Source: Cellvibrio japonicus Ueda107 (GTDB lineage Bacteria; Pseudomonadota; Gammaproteobacteria; Pseudomonadales; Cellvibrionaceae). Taken from it: a stretch of 64,000 nt of DNA. Under the pieces are notes generated by a model. The model did not search any database and was not told the DNA's origin. It saw nothing but the letters and a program-made list of their open reading frames with translations. The stretch is taken from assembly GCF_000019225.1 (NCBI RefSeq), contig NC_010995.1, positions 1,806,501 to 1,870,500 of the forward strand, read 5' to 3'. Shown in pieces: positions 23,113 through 31,616 of the stretch. The translations under genes were made by a program, and so were the position numbers. Numbering within the stretch: position 1 is the stretch's first letter; every line of letters starts with the position of its first letter.

Positions 23113-23318
23113 GCTCTTGGCACTGGCTAATGGCTTTGGATTACTTGAAGCGTTGCAATTACTGGGTAGTGATAGCAGTATGCACATCGCTTGGGTAGCG
23201 TCCTGACACGCCTGCGCAGCCTTGTCGTAGAGAGCAGTAAAGGCGTTATGAAAATTTACCTGAAATAGGGTGTGGTAAACTGCAGCCACCCCAACTACTT
23301 GGAATTGAGGCACCGCTT
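23113..23318. other. Short intergenic stretch before the AlbA/ParA pair
   Basis: A 206-bp gap between fic and the AlbA_2 gene. It should carry the promoter of the following operon. I see no strong hairpin, repeat or small gene in it. Confidence 0.3.
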
Positions 23319-24503
23319 GTGATTACTAAAGAAGAGCTGACGGCATTAATGGCTGATCTGGAAAGTGATCGTATAGAGCGCACGGAATCCGTCAATAATA
23401 CCGATAAGTTCTCGCAAGCCGTCTGTGCGTTTGCAAATGACTTACCTAACCATAAACGACCAGGCTATCTGGTGATTGGTGTAGACAAACTTGGAAAGCC
23501 CTGTGGTATTAACGTTACAGAGCAGCTTTTGGAAAACCTCGGTGCCTTGCGTTCCAACGGCAATATTCAACCACTTCCGGTAATTCATGTTGCCAAAATA
23601 ACGCTGGAAGGAGGTGATGTTGCTGTAGTTGAGGTACAACCTTCAGACTTGCCGCCCCTGCGTTATAAAGGGCAGGTTTGGGTGCGTGTAGGGCCGCGCA
23701 AAGCAACGGCAAGTGAGCAGGAAGAGCGAATACTGACCGAAAAGCGTATTTCCAAGGCGCGCAGCTACGATGCCAGCCCAGTAGGGGAAGCCTCACTGAC
23801 AGATTTGTCTCTCACCCAGTTTCAAGCGTACCGCCAGGAGGTCATTGATCCGGAAGTCATTGCCGCCAATCACCGGTCCGTTGAGGATCAACTGGCGTCC
23901 TTGCGTTTTTTTGATAATCAACATCATGTACCAACGGTTGCCGGGATGCTTTTATTTGGCAAAAACCCAAGGTTTTACCTGCCAGGGGCCTACATTCAGT
24001 TTCTTCGGCTTCCCGGCAATACACTGACAGACCGGCCTGATGATGAAGCCGAAATTTCAGGTGATTTGTTAAGTGTTCTACGGGAATTGGATATTCGTGT
24101 TGCAGCAAACATTCAAAAAAGACCCGAATCCACATCCATACTGCGTGAAAAAAATACCGCAGATTACCCCGATGTTGCCATCCGGGAAATTCTGCTCAAT
24201 GCCATTATGCACAGAGATTACCAGTCCAATACTCCGGTAAAGCTTTATTGGTTTTCAGATCATATTGAAATTCATAGCCCGGGTGGACTTTATGGTGAGG
24301 TGACACCTGCAACCCTGGAAAAGCGCAGTAGCTACCGCAACCCGGTATTGGCAGAGGCAATGAAAGCCTTGGGATATGTGAACCGTTATGGCTACGGTAT
24401 TCAAAGGGCAAAATCAGCCATGGAAAAAAATGGCAACCCGCCCATTCAGTTTGAAGTGGACGAGCGAATATTTTTAGCTACCTTGCCTGTGAGAAACGTA
24501 TGA
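23319..24503 (+). CDS. AlbA_2/HATPase putative DNA- or RNA-binding regulator
   Basis: A 394-residue protein of the COG2865 type. The N-terminal ~130 residues form an AlbA_2 (Schlafen-like) domain: ERTESVNNTDKFSQAVCAFAND, GYLVIGVDKLGKPCGI, and RYKGQVWVRVGPRKATASEQEE. The C-terminal half has a GHKL-like ATPase N-box (AIREILLNAIMHRDYQ) and G-box-like IEIHSPGGLYGEV, as in HATPase_c_4. It starts at a GTG with GAGG upstream. Its stop overlaps the next gene (ATGA), so it is coupled to a ParA-like ATPase. Proteins of this class recur in defence islands, but their biochemical action is unsettled. Confidence 0.8.
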   Translation: MITKEELTALMADLESDRIERTESVNNTDKFSQAVCAFANDLPNHKRPGYLVIGVDKLGKPCGINVTEQLLENLGALRSNGNIQPLPVIHVAKITLEGGDVAVVEVQPSDLPPLRYKGQVWVRVGPRKATASEQEERILTEKRISKARSYDASPVGEASLTDLSLTQFQAYRQEVIDPEVIAANHRSVEDQLASLRFFDNQHHVPTVAGMLLFGKNPRFYLPGAYIQFLRLPGNTLTDRPDDEAEISGDLLSVLRELDIRVAANIQKRPESTSILREKNTADYPDVAIREILLNAIMHRDYQSNTPVKLYWFSDHIEIHSPGGLYGEVTPATLEKRSSYRNPVLAEAMKALGYVNRYGYGIQRAKSAMEKNGNPPIQFEVDERIFLATLPVRNV

Positions 24504-25486
24504 AAACAATTGCGTTCTTTAATAACAAAGGCGGTGTTGGGAAAACATCACTGGTTTACCATCTGGCCTGGATGTATGCCGATAGAGGCATTCGAACCTT
24601 GGCTATTGACCTTGATCCGCAAGCCAACCTCAGTGCCATGTTCCTTGATGAAGAACGATTGGCTGATCTGTGGGACGACTCAGAGCGCTCGACGATATAC
24701 GACAGCCTGTTGCCCCTGATGAATCGTACCGGCGATATTGCACCTCCCCATGTGGAACAGATCGCAGAGAAACTGGGTCTGGTCTGCGGCAATCTTGCGT
24801 TGTCGCGATTTGAAGATTTACTGTCAGAAAACTGGCCTAAATGCCTGGATGGGCAACAGGCTGCTTTTCGGGTTATCACCGCCTTTCACCGCATCATTGA
24901 AGCCGCTGCCCAAGCCATGACAGCGGAACTGGTTTTAATTGATGTAGGCCCCAATCTGGGAGCAATCAATCGTTCCGCACTGATTGCTTCCGAGCAGGTT
25001 GTACTACCGCTAGCGCCAGATCTTTTTTCGATTCAGGGTTTAAAAAACCTTGGCCCTACATTGCAAGATTGGCGTAAGGGGTGGCGCAAACGCCTGGACG
25101 AATTGCCCTCCAATGCCGGTATTTCTGCACCGTCCGGGAATATGACACCAATTGGTTATGTTGTTATGCAGCACGGCATTCGCGATAGTCGGCCGGTAAA
25201 AGCTTATTCCCGCTGGATGGAAAAAATTCCGGGTGTGTATCGACAGGCTTTACTGAATGAACAGGAACAGCCTGTTTCTGTCACGGAAGACCCCTATACT
25301 CTGGCGCTGTTAAAGCACTACCGCAGTTTGATGCCGCTAGCTATGGAAGCTAACAAGCCCATGTTTTTTTTAAAACCGGTAGATGGAGCCATTGGTGCTC
25401 ATGTCGAAGCAGTTCGAGCTTGTTACAATGATTTTCATACATTGGCTCGCAAAATTGCAGGGTATGCGGGTATCGCTGTTTCATAA
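24500..25486 (+). CDS. ParA-family ATPase
   Basis: A 328-residue ATPase with the deviant Walker A KGGVGKTS at residues 10-17, then IDLDPQANLSAMFL (A' motif) and VLIDVGPNLGAINRSALIAS (Walker B-like). No ParB-like partner or centromere-like site is adjacent; instead the gene overlaps the AlbA_2 gene by 4 bp and precedes the type III restriction system by about 120 bp. A non-partition role tied to the defence cluster is plausible. A CCACCATAAA/TTTATGGTGG hairpin (25503-25546) lies 16 bp past the stop. Confidence 0.85.
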   Translation: MKTIAFFNNKGGVGKTSLVYHLAWMYADRGIRTLAIDLDPQANLSAMFLDEERLADLWDDSERSTIYDSLLPLMNRTGDIAPPHVEQIAEKLGLVCGNLALSRFEDLLSENWPKCLDGQQAAFRVITAFHRIIEAAAQAMTAELVLIDVGPNLGAINRSALIASEQVVLPLAPDLFSIQGLKNLGPTLQDWRKGWRKRLDELPSNAGISAPSGNMTPIGYVVMQHGIRDSRPVKAYSRWMEKIPGVYRQALLNEQEQPVSVTEDPYTLALLKHYRSLMPLAMEANKPMFFLKPVDGAIGAHVEAVRACYNDFHTLARKIAGYAGIAVS

Positions 25487-25502
25487 GGAAAAGCGTGAGC
25501 CT

Positions 25503-25546
25503 CCACCATAAATATAAAACCATTTTCTTCATGTTTTTTATGGTGG
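25503..25546. terminator. Hairpin after parA-like gene
   Basis: A perfect 10-bp inverted repeat CCACCATAAA/TTTATGGTGG with a 24-nt loop. It is followed by AT-rich DNA without a clean T-run, so terminator function is uncertain. Confidence 0.4.
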
Positions 25547-25593
25547 GAAACAATATAAGAAATATTAAAAAATATTTTTAAAATCAAATAGTT

Positions 25594-25608
25594 AGGAGTA
25601 TAATTTTG
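25594..25608 (+). promoter_or_regulatory. AGGAG ribosome site and TTG start of mod
   Basis: AGGAG at 25594-25598 sits 7 nt before TTG at 25606-25608. The G of that TTG is the first base of the heptanucleotide array. No ATG or GTG is available in any frame between the ribosome site and the repeats, so this start decides how the array is read. Confidence 0.6.
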
Positions 25609-25768
25609 ACCAGCGACCAGCGACCAGCGACCAGCGACCAGCGACCAGCGACCAGCGACCAGCGACCAGCGACCAGCGACCAGCGACCAGCGACCAGCGA
25701 CCAGCGACCAGCGACCAGCGACCAGCGACCAGCGACCAGCGACCAGCGACCAGCGACCAGCGACCAGC
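25608..25768 (+). repeat. (GACCAGC)23 tandem array at the 5' end of mod
   Basis: Twenty-three perfect, uninterrupted copies of the 7-bp unit GACCAGC (161 bp). Three units make 21 bp, so in any frame the array encodes a repeating heptapeptide (TSDQRPA) with no stop. Because 7 is not a multiple of 3, each gain or loss of one unit shifts the downstream frame. From the TTG start at 25606 the 23-copy state runs into TAG at 25771; 24 or 21 copies would read through into mod; 22 or 25 would hit TGA soon after. Confidence 0.95.
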
Positions 25769-25889
25769 GCTAGACTATTGCGCTGAAAAAGATCCAGCGT
25801 ATCCAGACGATATTCCCAGCGTTCCTTCTGCCTCTCCCAATTTCCAAACAGAACTTGCTGCCCAACTTGCAGAACTGATTCCCGAGGCC

Positions 25890-26732
25890 GTGGCCGACGG
25901 CAAACTGGATATTGAAAAACTCCGCGAATTATTAGCCGATGATGCAGCTCCGGAATCCGAACGTGCTAGTGAGCGCTTCGGCTTGTTCTGGCCGGGCAAG
26001 AAGCGCGCCTTGCGTGCTGCGCAAGCGCCCACCACCGCCACCCTGAAACCGGATGTTGCCAACTCGAAAGACTGGGATACCACCCAGAATGTCTTTATTG
26101 AAGGTGACAATCTGGAAGTGCTGAAAATCCTGCAACGGCACTACCACAATAAAATCAAACTGATTTATATCGACCCGCCCTACAACACGGGCAAGGATTT
26201 TGTTTACCCGGATAACTACAAAGAAGGGCTGGATACTTATTTGGAGTGGACTCGACAGGTAAACGAAGACGGCAAAAAAGTCTCGACCAACAGCGAAACG
26301 GAAGGGCGTTATCACTCCAATTGGCTGAATATGATGTATCCGCGTTTGAAGTTGGCGCGGAATCTGTTGACTGATGATGGGGTGATTTTTATTTCGATTG
26401 ATGACAATGAAGTTGATAATTTGAAGAAACTTTGTAACGAAGTGTTTGGCGAGAAAAATTTCATTGGCTGTGCCGGTCGTATAACAAAGAAAAGTAATAA
26501 TAAGGGTGATTTTTGGGCGCCTAATTTTGATTATCTCCTCACATACACCAGAAATATTGATTTTGCCGAACCCTTTTTTGGTGGTGCTAATGTGAAGGCT
26601 TACGATCAAGTTGAGGAAAGTGAAGCTCGTAAGGGTGAGAAATACCAACTTGTCCGTTTATATATGTCCACTATTGAGAACAGAAACCCTGAGCAGCGTT
26701 TTGGATTGAGTGTCCAGATGGTCAAAAAGTAA
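25890..26732 (+). CDS. mod: mod, N-terminal part (motif IV half)
   Basis: The open frame from a GTG at 25890 to the frameshift, 280 residues. It holds the N-terminal helix (ADGKLDIEKLRELLADD), FIEGDNLEVLKILQRHY, DPPYNTGKDFVY, the conserved SNWLNMMYPRLKLARNLLTDDGVIFISIDDNE block, and the start of the target-recognition domain. The in-frame sequence upstream of the GTG (SPNFQTELAAQLAELIPEAV) looks coding, so the true start is earlier, through the repeats. It ends in an aberrant tail after the T-run. Confidence 0.75.
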   Translation: MADGKLDIEKLRELLADDAAPESERASERFGLFWPGKKRALRAAQAPTTATLKPDVANSKDWDTTQNVFIEGDNLEVLKILQRHYHNKIKLIYIDPPYNTGKDFVYPDNYKEGLDTYLEWTRQVNEDGKKVSTNSETEGRYHSNWLNMMYPRLKLARNLLTDDGVIFISIDDNEVDNLKKLCNEVFGEKNFIGCAGRITKKSNNKGDFWAPNFDYLLTYTRNIDFAEPFFGGANVKAYDQVEESEARKGEKYQLVRLYMSTIENRNPEQRFGLSVQMVKK

Positions 26733-27757
26733 TTCCACCGGGTAAAACTTTCCCACCGGAAAGACCAGAGCTTGGCGATGGTATTTGGCGATGGACGCGC
26801 ACGAAATTTGAACAAGAGCGAGAAAAGATAGTTATTAAAGCTGTTCGTTCGTCCAATCTTGTTACCGAAGATGGTACACCTGCCCGGTGGAATGTTTTCA
26901 CTAAGACTTACCTTCAAGATGTGATAGAAGCTTCATCAGCTAAACCTAATAACTTTATTGAAGGGCACATCAATCAAGTTGGTTCACATGAATTAGGTGA
27001 GTTGAATATTCCTTTTGATTACTCCAAGCCTTCGACACTCATTAAGTATCTGATGGAAGTTTCAAAGGTTCGTAATAACGATATTATTCTCGACTTCTTC
27101 GCCGGTTCCGCCACTACCGCCCACGCCGTAATGCAACTCAACGCTGAAGATAACGGCAACCGCCGTTTTATCATGGTGCAATTACCTGAGCCCACACCTG
27201 AAGATTCCGAAGCACGCAAAGCCGGGTTCAATACCATTGCCGATATTTCCCGCAAACGTATCGAGTTGGCCGGTGCAAAAATCAAGGCCGATAGTCCATT
27301 GATTACGCAAGCGTTGGATACAGGTTTTCGCGCATACAAACTGGCCGATACCCTCTTCGCCAAATGGCGTGTTAGCAGTGATATAGAGCCGGACAAGCTG
27401 GAACAGCATCTGCTCGATTTACGTACATCTACCCAGAATCAGGCTGACGACAATGCCACACAAGATGATCTGCTGATTGAAATACTGTTGAAAATGGGGC
27501 TTTCACTGACGGTCGCTATCACAACAGAAAACATCGCCGGATTGCCCGTAAATCGTGTCGATTCCGGTGAAAGCGATAAGCTGCTGGCCTATCTCGATGA
27601 GCACACCAAACCAACCCTGAAACAATTACGTGCATTGGTGGATGCCGCGCCCACACGTCTAATTGTGTTGGAAGATGCCTTCCACGGGGATGACGAGTTG
27701 AAAACCAACCTGGCTCAATACGCCAAGTCCAAAGGCATTGAATTGAGGACGGCATGA
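26702..27757 (+). CDS. mod: mod, C-terminal part (recognition domain and motif I)
   Basis: The frame continuing after the T-run; its first ATG is at 26921, but coding similarity begins at 26702 (WIECPDGQKVIPPGKTFPPERPELGDG). It carries the rest of the recognition domain, IPFDYSKPSTLIKYLMEVS, and motif I with the FxGS block (DIILDFFAGSATTAHAVMQLNAED), then RRFIMVQLPEP. Alone it lacks the catalytic DPPY. It ends overlapping the res start. Confidence 0.75.
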   Translation, partial: WIECPDGQKVIPPGKTFPPERPELGDGIWRWTRTKFEQEREKIVIKAVRSSNLVTEDGTPARWNVFTKTYLQDVIEASSAKPNNFIEGHINQVGSHELGELNIPFDYSKPSTLIKYLMEVSKVRNNDIILDFFAGSATTAHAVMQLNAEDNGNRRFIMVQLPEPTPEDSEARKAGFNTIADISRKRIELAGAKIKADSPLITQALDTGFRAYKLADTLFAKWRVSSDIEPDKLEQHLLDLRTSTQNQADDNATQDDLLIEILLKMGLSLTVAITTENIAGLPVNRVDSGESDKLLAYLDEHTKPTLKQLRALVDAAPTRLIVLEDAFHGDDELKTNLAQYAKSKGIELRTA

Positions 27758-30700
27758 TGAGCAGCAATTCTAACAACACGAGCTTCCGATTTGATTCGCA
27801 CCAGCAATACCAACTGGATGCCATCAGCGCCGTTATCGATTTATTCGATGGCCAGCCCACCAATGCGGATAAGCTCGCCATTGCCTTGCGCGGCATTGTG
27901 GCCAGCAGGGAAGGTGAATTGGAACTGGATACCGCGCAAGAGGTAGGTGCCATCGGCAATAACTTGGTGCTGGATGAAAGTGCCATTCTTGCCAACCTGC
28001 AAGCCGTGCAAGATCGCAACGGCCTGGAAGTCAGCAACGCATTAACCACCGAAAACGGAATAGCCAAATTCGATTTTGATATCGAGATGGAAACCGGCAC
28101 CGGTAAGACCTACGTGTATTTGCGCACGATTTTCGAGTTGGCGGAGAAATATGGTTTTACCAAGTTCATCATCCTAGTGCCCAGCGTTGCCATTCGTGAA
28201 GGTGTGAATACCAGCATCCGCCTGATGCGCTCGCATTTCCGCGATTTGTATCCAGCGCAACCTTTCGATTCCGGTGTATATAGCGGTGAACGCGCCGAGG
28301 AAGTGCAAGCCTTTGCCACGGCGACCAATGTGCAGATTATGGTGATGACCATCGATGCGATTCGCGGCGATAAAAACACCCGTATCATTCACCAGCAGCG
28401 CGATAAGTTAAATGGCCTGCGCCCGATTGATTACCTGAAAGCCACACGCCCGGTGGTGATTATGGATGAGCCGCAGAACATGGAGTCACTACTGGCGCAA
28501 TCAGCAATAGGTGAATTAGAGCCGGTATTCACACTGCGTTATTCCGCTACGCATAAGCAGTTGCGTAACTTGGTCTATCGGCTTGACCCGGTGGATGCAC
28601 ACGACTTGGGGTTGGTGAAACAGATCGTGGTTGCTGAAGTGGCGCAGCAGGGCGCGGATGCTGCACCTTATGTCAAGCTGCTGGAAGTAAAACACGCAAA
28701 AACCTGGTCGGCGAAGCTTGAGCTTGCCTGTCGCAAGGCCGATGGTTCGCTGGAGCGTAAAGCCAAAACGGTAAAACAATATCAGGAGTTATTCGAGGTT
28801 ACAGGTAATCCCGCCTATGACGGCCGGCGAATTGAAGAAATACGCATCGCCGATGGTACTGAGCCGGGCAGTATCGAGCTTACAAATTACGGTGTATTGC
28901 AAGAAGGCGAAGCTATCGGTGATGCAACAGGCGCGATCTACAAGGAGATGATTCGCGAAACTGTGCGCGAGCATCTGCGCAAAGAGGCGATGTTGCGCAC
29001 TAACCCTAAAACCAGCGGCATCAAAGTATTGAGCCTGTTTTTCGTGGATAAGGTGGCGAGTTTCCTCGGCGATGGTACGAACAATGACGATGCCAACGGC
29101 GATTTTGTGAAATGGTTTGATGAAGTGTTTGCTGAGGAGCGCAACAAAAATACGCAATACCGGGAGCTATTACCACAGGAACCGCGCGAGCTGCGCAAGG
29201 CTTATTTTTCGCAACTGAAAAAGAAAGGCGGCAAGGTCGAATTCAAGGATTCCAACGGTTCCACCAAGGCCGACGATGACGCCTACGAACTTATCATGCA
29301 GGATAAACAGCGGCTGCTGGATTCCAGCGAACCGGTGCGTTTTATCTTTAGTCATTCAGCGTTGCGCGAAGGCTGGGACAACCCGAATGTATTCCAGATT
29401 TGTACGCTGCGCGAGATGGGCAAAGAAACTGAACGGCGGCAAACCTTGGGGCGCGGCCTGCGCCTGCCGGTAGCGAAAACAGAACAAGGTTATGTGCGCA
29501 TTGCCGATCGCGGTATCGCCACACTGACGGTGATTGCCAATGAGTCTTACACCGCGTTTGCACAAAACCTGCAAACGGAATACCAGAACGCCGGCGTAGG
29601 GATTGGCCTGGTTCGGCGCAATGAATTTGCCAGGTTGACGAAACTGGATGCCGAAGGCAGGGCGACAGACGATCTGCTCGGCTTTAAGGATTCGCTGGCA
29701 ATATTCCAGCATCTGGAGCGTGCAGGCTTTATCAAGGACGGCAGGGCGACTTCCTTATTCCAGCCGAAACTCGAAGGTTTTTCACTGCATCTGCCGGAAT
29801 CATTTAAGCCTTATGAGGCGCAAATTATTGGGTTGATTGACCGGTCTGGCATTGGGCAATACGTCAAGCCAACATCCAAACGGCAGGTACGCAAACTCAA
29901 TAAGGCGCTCTATGCTACGCCGGAATTTGAACACTTCTGGAATGCCATCAGCCAGAAAACAACTTACCACGTTCAGGTTGAGCGGGAAAAACTTATCGCT
30001 AATGTGGTTGCGGCTATCAAGGCAGCGCCAAGGATTCTGCCGCTGCGTATAGAAATCAAACAAGCCAAAGTCACCGTGATGCGCGGTGGTACGCAAGGCA
30101 GTGAAACCCGTACACCACGCATTGCTGAATTAAAAGGCAGTTACGATTTACCGGATATTATCGGAGAGTTGCAGCAGGCCACATCGCTGACACGTAAAAC
30201 GTTGGTAGATATTCTTGTTGGCAGCGGCAGGTTGGGCGAGTTTATCGGCAACCCGAACGACTTTATGGTTATGGCACGACGTTGCGTACAGGCTGAGTTG
30301 GCAAAATTGCTGATAGAGGGAATCCAGTACGAAAAAATTGATGGCTCCATTTATGAACTGCGCGAATTGCAAGCCGATGGACTGGAAGAAAAGGAACGCT
30401 TTCTCGACCAGATGTACAAGGTGCAGAACCAGCAGAAAACCGACTTCGACTACGTGGTGTATGACTCAGGAGTAGAAAGCGACTTTGCCAGATTGCTGGA
30501 CAGCCGGGAGGATATAAAACTGTTTATGAAACTGCCCGCCCGGTTTAAGGTGCCCACGCCCGTAGGTGATTACAACCCGGACTGGGCCATCATCAAACAG
30601 GTGGATGGCGAGGATCGTATTTACATGATTCGGGAAACCAAGAGTTCACTAGACGACAACCAACTGCGGCCATCGGAACTGGCCAAGATTAAAGCCGCCG

Positions 30701-30768
30701 AAAAACATTTTAAAGCCATTGGTGTTGATGATTATCATCGGGCAGCGCCGGAGGCGTGGAATCTTTGA
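27754..30768 (+). CDS. res: Type III restriction endonuclease Res subunit
   Basis: A 1004-residue helicase-nuclease. Walker A is METGTGKTY (112-120), and DEPQNM is the DExx-type Walker B. A second RecA lobe has FIFSHSALREGWDNPNVFQICTLRE and the motif VI-like RRQTLGRGLRLPV. The C-terminus holds the PD-(D/E)xK nuclease (DYNPDWAIIKQ...YMIRETKSS). In type III systems Res needs Mod for site recognition. With mod OFF, Res would be inert, so intact res alone is not toxic. The ATG overlaps the mod stop. The gene has no visible damage. Confidence 0.95.
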   Translation: MMSSNSNNTSFRFDSHQQYQLDAISAVIDLFDGQPTNADKLAIALRGIVASREGELELDTAQEVGAIGNNLVLDESAILANLQAVQDRNGLEVSNALTTENGIAKFDFDIEMETGTGKTYVYLRTIFELAEKYGFTKFIILVPSVAIREGVNTSIRLMRSHFRDLYPAQPFDSGVYSGERAEEVQAFATATNVQIMVMTIDAIRGDKNTRIIHQQRDKLNGLRPIDYLKATRPVVIMDEPQNMESLLAQSAIGELEPVFTLRYSATHKQLRNLVYRLDPVDAHDLGLVKQIVVAEVAQQGADAAPYVKLLEVKHAKTWSAKLELACRKADGSLERKAKTVKQYQELFEVTGNPAYDGRRIEEIRIADGTEPGSIELTNYGVLQEGEAIGDATGAIYKEMIRETVREHLRKEAMLRTNPKTSGIKVLSLFFVDKVASFLGDGTNNDDANGDFVKWFDEVFAEERNKNTQYRELLPQEPRELRKAYFSQLKKKGGKVEFKDSNGSTKADDDAYELIMQDKQRLLDSSEPVRFIFSHSALREGWDNPNVFQICTLREMGKETERRQTLGRGLRLPVAKTEQGYVRIADRGIATLTVIANESYTAFAQNLQTEYQNAGVGIGLVRRNEFARLTKLDAEGRATDDLLGFKDSLAIFQHLERAGFIKDGRATSLFQPKLEGFSLHLPESFKPYEAQIIGLIDRSGIGQYVKPTSKRQVRKLNKALYATPEFEHFWNAISQKTTYHVQVEREKLIANVVAAIKAAPRILPLRIEIKQAKVTVMRGGTQGSETRTPRIAELKGSYDLPDIIGELQQATSLTRKTLVDILVGSGRLGEFIGNPNDFMVMARRCVQAELAKLLIEGIQYEKIDGSIYELRELQADGLEEKERFLDQMYKVQNQQKTDFDYVVYDSGVESDFARLLDSREDIKLFMKLPARFKVPTPVGDYNPDWAIIKQVDGEDRIYMIRETKSSLDDNQLRPSELAKIKAAEKHFKAIGVDDYHRAAPEAWNL

Positions 30769-30938
30769 GGGTCGAATGGGTGTCGTTTGGTTTCGTGCTT
30801 GATATTATGTGGTAGCTCGGAAACAAGTAATTCCAGGCAGGTTCGCACCGCTCGTGGTCGGCTGTTCTGGGAATGTTGGAGATTTCAAGATTGGAAAAAC
30901 GTTTGATGTCTTTGATATGGTTTTTTTAAGTTTCATTG
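30769..30938. other. Convergent gap between res and rloB
   Basis: About 170 bp between two converging operons. I see no recognisable terminator hairpin with a T-run and no gene. Confidence 0.3.
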
Positions 30939-31604
30939 TCAACCTTTGATATTCTGCAAAAACTCAACCAGTTCATGGATTTTTGTGCTGGGGTTGTCAG
31001 TATGCTGCTGAATTGCAGCAGCCAGTGCGCGCTGCGCATTGTTCTTTGCAAACTCTAGCTGGCCTGATAGCTCTGCAAATATATTTTTGGAGCCTTTTTG
31101 ATATCCAGGAAAGTAATTTTTCAATTGAGACAGTACCTGATTCGCGGCGCTGTTACCTGGCAGTGGTTGGTAGGGCGCGGTTGTATACCGGTAATGCAGC
31201 AGCAACCAGTATTCAAAGCAAGGAACAGAGGTGATGGAGAAGTAGGTGTTTTTTGGAGTGGCCTTTTCTATACGATCGCACGCATCCTGGTAACTGCTGT
31301 GGGTGTCTTTATCAAAAACACAATAAACCCTGTCAAAAGGGTCTCCTGCCAGTTTTTCCTGGTCGTAGCGTTGTTGTGCATACTCAAAAACACTGATGGG
31401 ACTTGAACCACTTTCCCCGGTGATTTCAATATTGGTACTGCTTAGCTGGTAATGATTTTTCAGACCTTCAAAATAATGTGGTTCCGTTTTGCTGCCCTCA
31501 CAAACAATCAACACTTTGGCATAGGGTGCGCGGGTTGCTTTGCGCCTTTGCAGTGACTGGGCCAATCTGGCTTTGCGTCTGTGAAACAGGTTATCCGTAC
31601 CCAT
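30939..31604 (-). CDS. rloB: RloB-family TOPRIM-like protein
   Basis: A 221-residue RloB protein. VLIVCEGSKTEPHYFEGLKNHY supplies the conserved Glu of a TOPRIM-like fold and VYCVFDKDTHSSYQDA the Asp pair; PCFEYWLLLHY is also typical. It follows the AAA15 ATPase with a 12-bp gap and a GAGGTG ribosome site. RloA/RloB pairs were named as restriction-linked genes, fitting this place beside a type III system. ATPase plus TOPRIM effector pairs such as PARIS trigger abortive defence; a similar role here is inference. Confidence 0.85.
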   Translation of the reverse strand: MGTDNLFHRRKARLAQSLQRRKATRAPYAKVLIVCEGSKTEPHYFEGLKNHYQLSSTNIEITGESGSSPISVFEYAQQRYDQEKLAGDPFDRVYCVFDKDTHSSYQDACDRIEKATPKNTYFSITSVPCFEYWLLLHYRYTTAPYQPLPGNSAANQVLSQLKNYFPGYQKGSKNIFAELSGQLEFAKNNAQRALAAAIQQHTDNPSTKIHELVEFLQNIKG

Positions 31605-31616
31605 TGAATCGGCACC

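Larger units (their letters stand above)
25606..27757 (+). pseudogene. mod: Type III DNA methyltransferase (mod), phase-OFF and frameshifted
   Basis: The whole type III modification gene, as it would be read from the TTG at 25606. It has two interruptions. First, the 23-copy array puts the start out of frame. Second, a base appears to be missing in the T-run at 26699-26702: one more T restores FWIECPDGQKVIPPGKTF across the break. Adding one repeat unit and one T gives exactly 720 codons, a normal Mod length, which supports the reconstruction. Methylase motif IV is DPPYNT (from 26174) and motif I is DFFAGSATTAHAV (after the recognition domain), the beta order expected for type III Mod, which makes N6-methyladenine. 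res follows with a 4-bp overlap. Confidence 0.8.

Noticed and set aside
24500..25486. Plasmid or chromosome partition locus based on the ParA-like ATPase
   Set aside because: There is no ParB-like gene or parS-like repeat nearby, and the gene is coupled to an AlbA_2 protein instead.
25608..25768. CRISPR array or origin iterons
   Set aside because: The unit is 7 bp with no spacers, and it sits between a ribosome site and a coding frame; a coding simple-sequence repeat explains it better.
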